Shown: positions 39,506-48,365, numbered from the stretch's first letter. The stretch is DNA of 64,000 bases from Halobacterium rubrum (GCF_021729015.1 NZ_JAJQQZ010000005.1:62001-126000); one strand, 5' to 3'. Program-made: numbers and translations. The notes: generated by a model from the letters alone, not told the origin.

Positions 39506-39890
39506 TCCTCTCGTCTTCCACGTCACGCCGTTTACCACGCCTCTCTCCCCTCATAGCGGGGCTTCCGAGGGTATTATAGGGGTGGCAGAATTATTTTCAG
39601 ATGCCCCCACCGGGGAGCACCCACAGTACGTGGCCTGATGGCCACGACCGGCCACGCTTAGTCACCGTGGCCGACGTGAAAGCCGAATCCTCCATTTGGT
39701 CGTGGTGGGATTCGGGACAGCCCACATCACCTTGGTCGGTATCTGGGCAACTTCACCGGCTCGCCGAACTCGGTGGGAAGCTGGAGTCCCCCCTCAGGGG
39801 GACGCCTTTTCCGAAGAACCGTCGTGCCTTACAGCGATACGGCCGCCGTTCTTGTCGCTGCCTGGGGAGGAATTAACTACCCCCGGGGCG
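39506..39890. other. intergenic stretch, 385 bases, hairpin-rich
   Basis: No convincing gene; an open frame from 39601 has poor codon bias. It contains the perfect hairpin CGTGGCCTGATGGCCACG (39629-39646) and a terminator-like hairpin at 39786-39803. Composition is AT-richer around 39570-39600. Confidence 0.5.
39786..39810 (+). terminator. hairpin followed by T run
   Basis: GTCCCCC pairs with GGGGGAC around a CTCA-type loop (39786-39803) and is followed by GCCTTTT. It resembles an intrinsic terminator. It lies 280 bases after the nearest upstream stop and 80 bases before the next gene. Confidence 0.35.
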
Positions 39891-40976
39891 ATGGAATCTA
39901 ACACAGACACCCGATACCGACCAATGGACTCCGGTGAATTTCGAGGCCGTACGCCGTCCGGCGACCCGTCCACCGGCGACCACCCTGAGAGTCAGGAGAA
40001 ACCGGCTGCTGACCACAGCCAGGACTCCTGTACCATCGTCTGCCGATACGACCAGGATGGAGTCGCCGCACAACGACGGGAAGTCAGCAACGGGTCACTT
40101 CCGACGAGAGCATCCGGCGAGCTCGCCGCGCCAGTGACCTTCGCCCCGAGCAGCGCCAGCGTTCGCGGACACTTCCGGTTCTGCGTTCACAACGCTCAGA
40201 TGGACGCCCTCTCCGAGTACCTCGATGCACTCGGGAAGGTCGAGGCTGTTCAAAGGCTTGAGGCGACGGACGGATATTTCACGGTCGCTGGCCGCTCAGA
40301 AGCAACGGCTGGAACCAACCTCAGCACGTTCCGAGACCGCGTAACCGACCGAATCCTGACCTCCCCCGCTCGCGAGACGACTCAGTCCAAGGCGGGACAG
40401 GCAGCTTTCATCGCACACGGCGCGGGTGACACCATCACAAACGTGGTTGTCGTCGTCGCGCCGTCGTCGAGGGGGAACATCCAGATCGCGGGCGGTGTTC
40501 TACTCTCCGAGACGTGCTCGTCTATACCCGGGCTGCTTGCGGCCGCGAACGACCTCCCGGTCGACGTCACCAGACCGAAGCCAGTCAGCCCGACGACAAC
40601 CGCGCTGGAGGACCACAACGCCCTGAAATGGATTACACACGTAATTGAGTCCTCGGACTACTCGGCGCTCAGTAGTGAGGCACCCGAGGAGGCCGTGGTG
40701 CCGAATCCCTACTATGCAAGAGCCGACCAGCTAGCCCGCGATCTCGGCTACGCCCCGTCCAGGGTCACGCCGGAGGACATGGCGAAGTGTCGGTCGGTCG
40801 CGTCGGTCCGATTCATCCGCGTCCATGCTGACAGTGACCAGGACGACGGTCGAGGGAGTGGCCACGACGGCAGCGGTGGGTCGGCGTCGTTCGAGCTCAC
40901 CGACTGGTCGCCAGTCCTGCCGTTCGGGACGGCGCTGAACGTGTCTCTCTCTGTCGACTCCGGAGTGCTCGGATAG
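39891..40976 (+). CDS. hypothetical protein, 361 aa
   Basis: ATG 39891 (MESNTDTRYRP). The first 80 residues are polar. Residues 80-300 form the main domain with a helix (NAQMDALSEYLDALGKVEAVQRL), strands (DTITNVVVVVAPSSRGNIQIAGGVLL) and further helices (NALKWITHVIESSDY). A glycine-rich linker (about 320-330) leads to a last beta segment. There is no cassette, so a different promoter is used. No family recognised. Confidence 0.65.
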   Translation: MESNTDTRYRPMDSGEFRGRTPSGDPSTGDHPESQEKPAADHSQDSCTIVCRYDQDGVAAQRREVSNGSLPTRASGELAAPVTFAPSSASVRGHFRFCVHNAQMDALSEYLDALGKVEAVQRLEATDGYFTVAGRSEATAGTNLSTFRDRVTDRILTSPARETTQSKAGQAAFIAHGAGDTITNVVVVVAPSSRGNIQIAGGVLLSETCSSIPGLLAAANDLPVDVTRPKPVSPTTTALEDHNALKWITHVIESSDYSALSSEAPEEAVVPNPYYARADQLARDLGYAPSRVTPEDMAKCRSVASVRFIRVHADSDQDDGRGSGHDGSGGSASFELTDWSPVLPFGTALNVSLSVDSGVLG

Positions 40977-41002
40977 GCCGGAGAAGAACGGTTCCGCGTT
41001 AG

Positions 41003-41110
41003 TCAGTGCTCGCCTTCGGCTTCTTCTTCCTCTTCGAGGTCCGGGTGTTCGTCCCGGATTTGGTCTGCGTCACGCGGCCGGAACTCGTCCTCACTGTCGC
41101 TATCTCCCAT
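41003..41110 (-). CDS. small acidic protein, 35 aa
   Basis: ATG complement at 41110, TGA complement at 41003. The sequence (MGDSDSEDEFRPRDADQIRD..., ending EEEEEAEGEH) is highly acidic with typical haloarchaeal codon use. It follows the membrane protein gene on the same strand by 10 bases and is probably cotranscribed with it. Function unknown. Confidence 0.45.
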   Translation of the reverse strand: MGDSDSEDEFRPRDADQIRDEHPDLEEEEEAEGEH

Positions 41111-41120
41111 AGCCGCCCTG

Positions 41121-41612
41121 TTAGACGGCGTACACTAAAAACCAGGCTGAAAATAGGACGATGGAACCGGCATATGCGGCGAGGGAGCCTTTGAGGCAGA
41201 ATCGCTTTCGGCTGATAGACTGGTGTGTTCTGTCGATCCCGTTCGGGTAGACGGTTAGAATCAGCCATGTCACCAACTCGTTCTTGCTGTAGTCTCTCTC
41301 AATTGCTTCTTCGAGGACCGCTTGGCCGGTTCCTTGGTGGAGCCATGCAGTCCAGTAGCCCGCCACCCCGAACACCAGTGACCCGACCAGACCAGCGAAC
41401 GGAACCACCAGGAGTGTGGAGCTGGGGAACAGCCGGACCTGAAAGGCAGTAGCCAGCGCGGCCAGGGTCGCGACGTTGAGGTAAAGAATCCTATCGGCCT
41501 TCCGCGACAACTCCCGGAACGTCTTGTTCTTCTGGTCGAGCGTCCGCCGGTTTTCTTCGAGAGCCGTCTCCAGCATCTCGCCATCGAAGTCGTCGTGGTC
41601 CGTATCCGGCAT
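41121..41612 (-). CDS. membrane protein with N-terminal helix, 163 aa
   Basis: Start at ATG 41612 (MPDTDHDDFDGE). Residues 8-45 form a charged helix likely to coil (LETALEENRRTLDQKNKTFRELSRKAD). Three hydrophobic segments follow at about 48-63, 68-90 and 135-160 (GSLAAYAGSIVLFSAWFLVYAV). One of the few minus-strand genes, divergent from the HerA operon. It resembles small SLATT-like or stress membrane proteins in layout, but I cannot assign a family. Confidence 0.65.
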   Translation of the reverse strand: MPDTDHDDFDGEMLETALEENRRTLDQKNKTFRELSRKADRILYLNVATLAALATAFQVRLFPSSTLLVVPFAGLVGSLVFGVAGYWTAWLHQGTGQAVLEEAIERDYSKNELVTWLILTVYPNGIDRTHQSISRKRFCLKGSLAAYAGSIVLFSAWFLVYAV

Positions 41613-41693
41613 ACTCCGGGTTGGATAGGGCTCGCAGAAAGTCGTTCCCCCGAGCGGCATCTCTGACCGAGGAGAAGGGGCCTGGATAGATAA

Positions 41694-41737
41694 CCGGCGG
41701 TTCTGTAAGCAAAAGTTATACGGTGCTGCGGTCCTTC
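41694..41737 (+). promoter_or_regulatory. promoter cassette 30, divergent (HerA operon)
   Basis: CCGGCG 41694 and CAAAAG are kept, but the second box is TAAGCAAAAG, the TATA box reads TTATACG and the fourth box is GGTCCTTC 41730. ATG 41747 (CATGGCGCGTTCC) opens a leader ORF. Confidence 0.7.
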
Positions 41738-41746
41738 CCCACAGGC

Positions 41747-41878
41747 ATGGCGCGTTCCAGACACAATAACCACCCCAGGGGCGTCACACGAGGAGGTCCG
41801 GTCTACCAACGCTTTACCCGGGAGACCGCTCTACAGAACACAACGACCCGATCCGCGAGGAACCCCACCTATGAGTGA
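41747..41878 (+). CDS. cassette leader ORF, 43 aa
   Basis: Starts at the cassette box ATGGCGCGTTCC and reads 43 codons (MARSRHNNHPRGVTRGG...) to TGA 41876-41878, overlapping the start of the HerA-like gene at 41871 by eight bases. Basic and polar. It may couple translation of the ATPase. Confidence 0.45.
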   Translation: MARSRHNNHPRGVTRGGPVYQRFTRETALQNTTTRSARNPTYE

Positions 41879-43925
41879 CGCCCAGTCGACCCACGACGAC
41901 GGCACCAACTATCCCGACGCCATCCACGTCGGGACGTACAAAGAGCCGACGCTCGCGACCGGAGACGAGGACACAGACGCGGGCGAGGCCATGCTGCCCC
42001 TTCGAGGCGACCAGTCCGTTCTCACCAGCCGCGCCTTCCTCACCGGAAAGAGCGGCGCCGGGAAATCGAACACGGCCAACGTCGTCATCGAAGAGATCCT
42101 CCGCGCGGGCCGACCGCTCGCCATCATCGACACCGAGGGCGAATACTTCGGCCTCAAGGAGGAGTTCGAGATGCTGCACGTCGGCGGCGACACGGAAGTC
42201 GACGTCCAGGTCGGCCCCGAGCACGGCGAGAAACTCGCGGAACTCGCGCTCGAACGCAGCGTCCCCCTAATTATCGACGTGTCCGGGTACATCGACAAGG
42301 ACACGGCCGATGAGCTGCTGTTGAACTTCGTTCGGGCGCTGTTCGCGAAGGCGAAGAAGCTCAAGCGACCCTTCCCGCTGTTCGTCGAAGAAGCTCACGA
42401 GTATCTTCCCGAATCCGGCGGGAGTAGCGACTTGGAGGAGTTATTCATCAAACTCGGGAAGCGCGGCCGCAAACACGGTCTCGGGGTCGTCGCGATCAGT
42501 CAGCGACCGGCCGACGTCCGCAAAGCGTTCATCACGCAGTGCAACTGGGTGGTCTGGCATCGCCTCACCTGGGACAACGACACGAACGTCGTCGGGCGAA
42601 TCGTCGGGTCCGACTACAAGCGCAGCGTCACGGACCTGGAGAATGGCGAGGCGTTCCTCTCCGCCGACTGGGAAGACGACTCTCGTCGTGTGAAGTTCCG
42701 TCGTCAGGACACCTACGACGGCGGGGCGACACCGACGCTCGCCGACGAGGACGCGGCGGAGGTGCCGGACCTGAAGACGGTTGGCGACGAGCTCGCGGGG
42801 GAACTGGAGGCCGTCAGTGACCGGCACCAGTCTCTTGAGGACGAGAACGAATCGCTCCGGGAGAAGCTAGACGACCGCGAGGACACCATCGACGCGCTCC
42901 GCGAGCAGTTGGAAACCCGGGACTACGTCACGGAGGAGGTCGAGGAACGCTTCGAGGCGACCGCCGAGACGTTCGCCGACGCTGTCGAGGCTGCGATGTC
43001 CCCCGGGAGACTCAGCGAGGTTGAGGTGGCGGAAGGTGGCGAAGGAGGGGTCGAAGTGCAGTTGCCGGATGAACTCCGGGCGGAGGTCATGGAGGTCGTG
43101 GAGAGTGACCTCGGCGAGCGGGTCGCCGACTTGGAGGCGTCTCTGGAGGCGAAGGAGACGGAACTCAGGGACGCCCGCAGCCGTGTGGAGGAGCTGGAAG
43201 CCACGCTCGAAACCCGGAACGCCCGCGTCGAGGAGTTGGAAGCGGAGAAAGAGGAGCTCGCGGAGCGTGTCGAGGACAAAGAGCGGGTGGAAGCGAAGCT
43301 GGATGAAATCCGCGAGATTCGGGACCGCCTCACGTCGATCCTCGGCGAACGGGACGCGGATACTCAGGACCTGCGTGACCGCGCGGGCAAGGAGCGCGAC
43401 CGTGCAGAGGAGGCCGAGGACCGTGTGGCGGACTTGGAGGCCGTTCTCAGTGGGGAGAAGGCCCCAGAAGAGGTCGGTCTCGAGGCGGAGGCCCTCGCGG
43501 TGCCTGGAGACCAGCCTGGAGTCGGTGGAGTGCAGCCGGGCGAGTACGTTGCGACGGTAGAAGGCCGACCGGATGCCCTCCAGACGCTCGTCGACGAGGC
43601 GGTCGCGACGACGGCCCTCAGTAGCACGCACTTCTGGGCGGTCCTCCACGAGCTCGCCGAGGTCGCGGACGGCACCCACCCTGAGTGGGACCAGACCGGG
43701 GAGAACCGGCCGACCAGGGATGGCATCGAGGACCGCGTGGAGGTGGGGAGTACGTCCGTCTCGGAGATTCTGAACGCGCTCGCGGAGCCCATCGCACTCG
43801 TTGAAATCGACCAGACAGGGCATCGAGAGAAGAATCGGTACACGCTGAACATGGAGACGTTCGAGGACTTGGACGCTCGCGCAGCGTACTACAAGCGCCG
43901 CGAGCAGACCAAAACAGACGGGTAG
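41871..43925 (+). CDS. HerA-type ATPase with long coiled coil, 684 aa
   Basis: HerA/FtsK-superfamily motor. Walker A GKSGAGKS at residues 59-66, Walker B PLFVEEAHE at 169-177, and conserved GLGVVAISQRPADV (203-216) with the downstream WHRLTWDNDT. Residues 300-510 are a long heptad-type coiled coil rich in E, R and L. A C-terminal domain (515-684) ends in a winged-helix-like part (VSEILNALAEPIALVEIDQTGHREKNRYTLN). The N-terminal HAS barrel of true HerA is short or absent. DNA translocation during recombination, partition or packaging is possible; no NurA-like nuclease is adjacent. Confidence 0.85.
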   Translation: MSDAQSTHDDGTNYPDAIHVGTYKEPTLATGDEDTDAGEAMLPLRGDQSVLTSRAFLTGKSGAGKSNTANVVIEEILRAGRPLAIIDTEGEYFGLKEEFEMLHVGGDTEVDVQVGPEHGEKLAELALERSVPLIIDVSGYIDKDTADELLLNFVRALFAKAKKLKRPFPLFVEEAHEYLPESGGSSDLEELFIKLGKRGRKHGLGVVAISQRPADVRKAFITQCNWVVWHRLTWDNDTNVVGRIVGSDYKRSVTDLENGEAFLSADWEDDSRRVKFRRQDTYDGGATPTLADEDAAEVPDLKTVGDELAGELEAVSDRHQSLEDENESLREKLDDREDTIDALREQLETRDYVTEEVEERFEATAETFADAVEAAMSPGRLSEVEVAEGGEGGVEVQLPDELRAEVMEVVESDLGERVADLEASLEAKETELRDARSRVEELEATLETRNARVEELEAEKEELAERVEDKERVEAKLDEIREIRDRLTSILGERDADTQDLRDRAGKERDRAEEAEDRVADLEAVLSGEKAPEEVGLEAEALAVPGDQPGVGGVQPGEYVATVEGRPDALQTLVDEAVATTALSSTHFWAVLHELAEVADGTHPEWDQTGENRPTRDGIEDRVEVGSTSVSEILNALAEPIALVEIDQTGHREKNRYTLNMETFEDLDARAAYYKRREQTKTDG

Positions 43926-43933
43926 GTGGTTCG

Positions 43934-44353
43934 ATGCCAGACAACGAGGACGCCAGCAGCAGCGGCGATGTGGCGGCGAGTCGGCAGGAGATCTATCACG
44001 GGCTTCTGTCGAGCATCGGGCGGTACAACCTCGTCAGTGCGCGGACCAGCGACGTGTCGGAGCGCCTGTCGCGACGAGGCGAGGTGTCGCCCCAGGAAGC
44101 GGGGATGGTCGACGTCGGCGACGAGCACGCGCTTCGGACCATCGTGGACTGGGCGGCGGCCGGAGAGGAGGTCGTCGTGCTGGCCCACCACGTCTGGGGC
44201 GTCGGGCAGGCAGCGGGTGCGCCGCGTGGAACGCCGGCGTACGACTACGTGAAGGACCGCCACCTCCGGTGGCATCCCGACGAGGAGGCCTGGACGGTCG
44301 AGGAGTCGGAACGCCGCCCCATCAACGACGACCAGGGCCACGCACGGGCGTAG
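43934..44353 (+). CDS. hypothetical protein, 139 aa
   Basis: ATG 43934, eight bases after the HerA-like gene, so in the same unit. A helical middle (QEIYHGLLSSIGRYNLVSARTSDVSERLSRRG, EHALRTIVDWAAAGEEVVVLAHHVWGVG) and an acidic tail. It may be an accessory factor of the ATPase. No motif recognised. Confidence 0.65.
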   Translation: MPDNEDASSSGDVAASRQEIYHGLLSSIGRYNLVSARTSDVSERLSRRGEVSPQEAGMVDVGDEHALRTIVDWAAAGEEVVVLAHHVWGVGQAAGAPRGTPAYDYVKDRHLRWHPDEEAWTVEESERRPINDDQGHARA

Positions 44354-44536
44354 CCGGTCATGTATCGACGGTTCGCTCCTCTGTCCGGCTTCGTACATCC
44401 CATGACGCTTTACATTCTCGTCAGGCCTGCCTCCCTGGAATTTGCGGTGAGGAACGGCGAAAGGTCAGGGTTGTAGACCGAGCGAGTAACCCCTCCGCGT
44501 CGTAGCGTTAAATGGAGGGAGGGCAGACGCATTGAT

Positions 44537-44854
44537 ATGACCGAGTCTGTAGGGTCCGAGGACCTCACGCTGCGGGAGTCAGTGGGGGGATACTCGATAC
44601 TCGTCGATGGAGAGCATATTGGTATGATCGAGGCTGTGCCCGGGCACATGGAGTATATCGAACTAGAGCTAAACTGGGAGGGGAAAGGTGCAGGGCGGGC
44701 AGCGGTTCAAGAGTTTGTCCGATTGAGCAGGAGAGCGGGGGAGAGTGAGGTTCGGACGAACAACGCCACCAGTGAGGCGATGGAGCACATTCTGGAGACA
44801 GAGGGCTTCGAGAGACGGGACGACGGTTCGGGTTGGACGAAGCAGCTCAACTAA
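44537..44854 (+). CDS. GNAT family N-acetyltransferase-like protein, 105 aa
   Basis: ATG 44537. Compact GNAT core: strands YSILVDGEHIGMIEAVPG and EYIELELNW, the acetyl-CoA loop GKGAGRAAVQEFVRLSR (R/Q-x-x-G-x-G/A type, about 52-68), a strand EVRTNNATSEAM, and the final GFERRDDGSGW. The substrate is unknown. The upstream region has no cassette, and codon use is less biased than in neighbours. Confidence 0.75.
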   Translation: MTESVGSEDLTLRESVGGYSILVDGEHIGMIEAVPGHMEYIELELNWEGKGAGRAAVQEFVRLSRRAGESEVRTNNATSEAMEHILETEGFERRDDGSGWTKQLN

Positions 44855-44908
44855 CCGACTACCAACCATCGACGCGACGATTGTGGTGGTCTCGAGTCCG
44901 TTCTTCGG

Positions 44909-45295
44909 TCACTCCCAGGGAGGGTTTTCCATGTCCGGAGTACACCAGGGGCCGCCGCGAACCCGCTCCCAGCCCTTCTCTCGCATATACTCGAGTGTCA
45001 CTTCTCGCTCAAGCTTCAGGGCGTCGGCCAACTCGTCGGTATCAGCAATCTCGTCACGTACTTCGGCCACTCCCACGGGCTTGTGCTGTTCAGTCCAATC
45101 GGTAGACCGATCTCCGGTCGTGTGCTCTTTCAGCCGCTTCTCTGGGCAGGTCGTTATCCCGACGTAGTAGCAGGCGTCCTGCAGTTTTAGAACGTAGAGG
45201 CTCCAGTAGTCGTTCCGCGTGGTCGCGCATTCATCACAGTATTTCATCCCGATGCGCTTGTCCTCCGTACACCCCTCGCCATCGCACTCGGCCAT
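44909..45295 (-). CDS. GIY-YIG domain protein, 128 aa
   Basis: Start at ATG 45295 (MAECDGEGCTED). The N-terminal 30 residues hold a possible zinc knuckle (CDGEGC...CDEC). Residues 35-110 are a GIY-YIG nuclease domain: LYVLKLQDACYYVGIT with the (L)YV...YYVG core, then PEKRLKEHTTG with the conserved R and H, and a later E. Free-standing GIY-YIG domains can be homing- or repair-type nucleases. Minus-strand gene, convergent with the GNAT. Confidence 0.8.
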   Translation of the reverse strand: MAECDGEGCTEDKRIGMKYCDECATTRNDYWSLYVLKLQDACYYVGITTCPEKRLKEHTTGDRSTDWTEQHKPVGVAEVRDEIADTDELADALKLEREVTLEYMREKGWERVRGGPWCTPDMENPPWE

Positions 45296-45444
45296 CGTTC
45301 CCAGGCGGGCGGCCAGAATGGATAACAGTAGTGGTGAGCTCACCTCTCCCCCGAGGGAGCGCCTACGTCCACTTCTCTCCGTAGCATTTGGGTTCCAGAA
45401 GGGTCGCCGATACCTTCAGCACCCTACACATCAAACACGCTCGT

Positions 45445-46140
45445 ATGTGTGGGCGTACCAGTCTCGCGGTCGATCCAAGCGTTCTCAGCGACATCTTCGA
45501 CGTCACCGTGACCCAGGGCGTCGAGGACTACGTCCCGCAATACAACATCGACCCGAGCGATGGCCTGGTCGCTGTCCGGAACACGGACCCTGAGGTGGCA
45601 GTCGTTATCGACTGGGGCTTCATCCCCGAATGGGCCGACGACCCCGACGAGGTAGCGACCCCGATTAACGCCCGCTCGGGGAGCGTGATGGAGTCGGGAA
45701 TGTTCCGCCAGTCGTTCAAGTCGAAGCGGTGCCTCCTGATTGCGGACGGATTCTACGAGTGGAAGGGGCGGCGGGGAAGCAAGCAGCCATACCGTATCCT
45801 GAGAGCTGACGGAAATCCGTTCGCCTTCGCTGGCATCTGGAGTCGGTGGGAGGAAAACGGGACCACGCGTGACACAGCGGCCATCCTCACCACGGAGCCG
45901 AACAACGTCGTCGGGGACATTCACGACCGGATGCCGGTGATGCTGGCTCGGGACGAGCACGAGGCCTGGCTGAACGGGGACACGGAGACCGCGAGGGAGC
46001 TTCTCGATGCGTTCCCGGCGGACGAGGTGGAGGCGTACCCGGTGTCGAAGCGAGTGAATAATCCCGGCTTCGAGTCGCCGGAGCTGTTCGAGGCGATTGA
46101 TATTGGCGACCAGTCGGAGCTCGGGGAGTTCGGTTCCTAA
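45445..46140 (+). CDS. SRAP / HMCES-type protein, 231 aa
   Basis: Start at ATG 45445 so that Cys2 becomes the exposed catalytic residue after Met removal (MCGRTSL). Conserved features are YNIDPSDGLVAVRN, WGFIPEWADDP, INARSGSVMES, the glutamate in ADGFYEWKGR, and the histidine in DIHDRMPVML. These proteins crosslink to abasic sites in single-strand DNA and shield them; here it would protect the replicating element. Length is normal for the family. No cassette. Confidence 0.9.
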   Translation: MCGRTSLAVDPSVLSDIFDVTVTQGVEDYVPQYNIDPSDGLVAVRNTDPEVAVVIDWGFIPEWADDPDEVATPINARSGSVMESGMFRQSFKSKRCLLIADGFYEWKGRRGSKQPYRILRADGNPFAFAGIWSRWEENGTTRDTAAILTTEPNNVVGDIHDRMPVMLARDEHEAWLNGDTETARELLDAFPADEVEAYPVSKRVNNPGFESPELFEAIDIGDQSELGEFGS

Positions 46141-46152
46141 CTCCTTACTTTA

Positions 46153-46196
46153 CCGGCGTTTCTGTATGCAAAACAGTTAATACGGGCCGGTCCTTT
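46153..46196 (+). promoter_or_regulatory. promoter cassette 31
   Basis: CCGGCG 46153, TATGCAAAACA, GTTAATA and GGTCCTTT 46189. ATG at 46206 (GTATGGCACC). It begins 13 bases after the SRAP gene. Confidence 0.85.
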
Positions 46197-46205
46197 TCGT
46201 TGAGT

Positions 46206-46679
46206 ATGGCACCGACCAAGACCGAGGACTCGGCGACTCCGGAGTGCGATGAACAGGCGAGCGACCAGGACACCGAGTTAGACTGGAATCCCTCGTCGAG
46301 CGTCGACGGCCGCGGGTATTCGTCGACGGACTTCGCGGACGAGCTCGCCGACCACCTCCCAGACGAGTGGGAGGTCGTCGAGTTCGACATCTGGGGTCCC
46401 CGTGAGGTGAACCACGGCGGGAAGGGTGGCTACGACGCGACGGTCGAACACGTCTCGGGAGCGACAGTGGCGATCTCGCCCGCGAGCACGTTCCCACCAC
46501 GGGACGGGTCGAAGACGGTCTACAATAGTCACTGTGTGGTTCGGGAGCTCGCTGATGGAACGTCGACGGAGGTGGCGGATGCTCGCGAGATGGCGTCGAA
46601 GGAGGACCCGTCGGAGGCGTTCGGGGTATTGGTGGCGGCGGCTCAGGAGTTCCACGACCGCTGGTCCATTTTCTATTAA
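46206..46679 (+). CDS. hypothetical protein, 157 aa
   Basis: Cassette ATG, MAPTKTEDSATPE. The acidic N-terminus covers about 50 residues, then comes an alpha/beta domain (EWEVVEFDIWGPREV, YDATVEHVSGATVAISPAS, TVYNSHCVVRELADG) and a C-terminal helix (EAFGVLVAAAQEFHDRW). The beta-then-helix arrangement is as in 25558 and 63111. Single-gene unit. Function unknown. Confidence 0.7.
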   Translation: MAPTKTEDSATPECDEQASDQDTELDWNPSSSVDGRGYSSTDFADELADHLPDEWEVVEFDIWGPREVNHGGKGGYDATVEHVSGATVAISPASTFPPRDGSKTVYNSHCVVRELADGTSTEVADAREMASKEDPSEAFGVLVAAAQEFHDRWSIFY

Positions 46680-46683
46680 CTAA

Positions 46684-46727
46684 CCGGCGGTTTTGTGTGC
46701 AAAAGAATTAAGTGTGGGTGGGCCTTT
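46684..46727 (+). promoter_or_regulatory. promoter cassette 32
   Basis: CCGGCG 46684, TGTGCAAAAGA, ATTAAGT and GGGCCTTT 46720. ATG 46742 opens a leader ORF. Confidence 0.85.
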
Positions 46728-46741
46728 ACTTTCAATTGACG

Positions 46742-46888
46742 ATGACGCACACCGGCCCCATCACGGCGACGCAGCCCACCACGACCTGCAACCGGACCGA
46801 CCGCCGACGCAGGCCGGACCAGAAAAGCCCACACCTAAACCCGGGCACGAGAGACAAACATGATAGACACGATGGCACGTCACCCTGA
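46742..46888 (+). CDS. cassette leader ORF, 48 aa
   Basis: The longest leader: MTHTGPITATQPTTTC... to TGA 46886-46888, overlapping the main gene start (46860) by 29 bases in another frame. Basic and threonine-rich. Interestingly the main gene has its own copy of the start box (ATGGCACGTCACCC at 46872). Confidence 0.4.
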   Translation: MTHTGPITATQPTTTCNRTDRRRRPDQKSPHLNPGTRDKHDRHDGTSP

Positions 46889-48344
46889 CAACAACAGCAG
46901 CGACGAACCAACCCCCGTCGAAGCAGTCGACGTCGACGTAGACGATACGGACCCCCGCAGCGGCCGGTTCTCCGGCAGCGGGACCCAGGCCTTCCCGGAC
47001 GGCGTGATAGCCCTTCGCTCGCGGAAGAACAACAACCAGTTCTACATCTCGATCACCGACGTCGTCGATGAGCTCGGCTACGACGCCGGCGAAGACTACC
47101 TCCACTGCATGTTCGAGGCCGGGGGCGACAACAAGCCCCCCGCGCTGGCCTTCGAGCACATCCCGAACCCCACGAAGCCAGACAAGCAGAACGACCGGTC
47201 GCGGAAGATCGTCGACAACCAGACGAGCGCCCGCCTCATCCTCCCGAAGGGCGAGCTCGGTGAGTACGGTGTCGGCATCGACCTCGAGAACTACGACAAC
47301 GACGACCCGTATCTGTTCGACCCAGTCTTCGTCGAGTCCAGCGAGGTGTTCTATCTCGTCCCGCTCGGGCACGTCAGTGAGGTCTTCCGATACGACGAGC
47401 GGAACGTAGATCTCTACCCGGACAGCCTGACGGCGGGTATCGCGAAGGAGATCGGCGTCGACGTCGAGGCGGTCGAGAAGACGCTCGACATGGTGTCGAA
47501 GACCCTCAGCGTGGAGACGTTCACGTCCGCGGGCATCCCCATCGGGGACGACCCGACTGTCGTCTCGGTCGCCGGGCAGCGTCTCGCGATCTACGACGCA
47601 CCGAACCAACGGGGCAGGAGTGCGTTCCAGGACGCTCTCATGTCTATCTACGATGCGTCGCCAGAGGTTGCCGAGGCTGTCTGGAGTGTTCACCAGGAGT
47701 ACGCCGACCACCTACTTTCCCAGCTCGGGACCGTGGACGACGCAGACGCAGAGAGACCGGAGGGTGACCCCGTCGCCGCGTCGAACCAGGAGGCGGTGAT
47801 CGTCCCGCTGGACCCGCCCCAGGAAGCGGCTGGGACAGTCGACGAGGAAGCCGAGACGGATTCTGGAGCCGAGGGCAACCCGGATGGCGCGTCGACGCAG
47901 TCCTCGCTCACCGACCACGGTGGCGTGGAGCGGTCGCTCGGAGTGCCCGTGCAGCCGTCCGTGGAGCGGCTCGCGAGCCAGACCCAAGGCATCGAGCAGG
48001 ACACACTCCACGATGCTCTCGAGACCGTTGCGAAGCGAGTGACGGTCGACTCCCTCCAGGAAGCCGATGTGCTTTCGGACAGGGAGGCTGTCCGGATTCC
48101 GTTCGAAACGGACCATGAGGAGCCAGTGACCTATTCCTCGGTGGACGTAGTGTTCGTCGAGGAGGGGGCGCTTCCCGAGCTCACCGCGGACCTGGACGTC
48201 GAGGAGGACGTTGGAGAGGCGGTCCAGCAGGCGCACAACAAGCAGGCGGAGGAGCTGGTCAAGCAGCGGCCGGATGCGCCGGCGGAGTATCGGCGGTTCC
48301 GCCAGGAAAGTGACGCGGTGGTCGTGCCTGTACTCGAGGACTGA
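46860..48344 (+). CDS. hypothetical protein, 494 aa
   Basis: ATG 46860 (MIDTMARHPD), or ATG 46872 giving MARHPDNNSS, which fits the cassette N-terminus. Residues 35-190 look like a beta-rich domain (GVIALRSRKNNNQFYISITDVVDELGYDAGEDY, SARLILPKGELGEYGVGIDLE, VFYLVPLGHVSEVF). Residues 195-280 are helical, an acidic linker follows to about 360, and a second domain (365-494) is alpha/beta. No catalytic motif. It may be a viral- or plasmid-specific DNA-associated protein; I cannot name a family. Confidence 0.7.
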   Translation: MIDTMARHPDNNSSDEPTPVEAVDVDVDDTDPRSGRFSGSGTQAFPDGVIALRSRKNNNQFYISITDVVDELGYDAGEDYLHCMFEAGGDNKPPALAFEHIPNPTKPDKQNDRSRKIVDNQTSARLILPKGELGEYGVGIDLENYDNDDPYLFDPVFVESSEVFYLVPLGHVSEVFRYDERNVDLYPDSLTAGIAKEIGVDVEAVEKTLDMVSKTLSVETFTSAGIPIGDDPTVVSVAGQRLAIYDAPNQRGRSAFQDALMSIYDASPEVAEAVWSVHQEYADHLLSQLGTVDDADAERPEGDPVAASNQEAVIVPLDPPQEAAGTVDEEAETDSGAEGNPDGASTQSSLTDHGGVERSLGVPVQPSVERLASQTQGIEQDTLHDALETVAKRVTVDSLQEADVLSDREAVRIPFETDHEEPVTYSSVDVVFVEEGALPELTADLDVEEDVGEAVQQAHNKQAEELVKQRPDAPAEYRRFRQESDAVVVPVLED

Positions 48345-48365
48345 CTCGTCGCCAGGTCCGACGAT

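Noticed and set aside
39601-39876. 91-codon ORF before the 361-aa gene
   Set aside because: Spans strong hairpins and a terminator-like site; translation has no haloarchaeal character.
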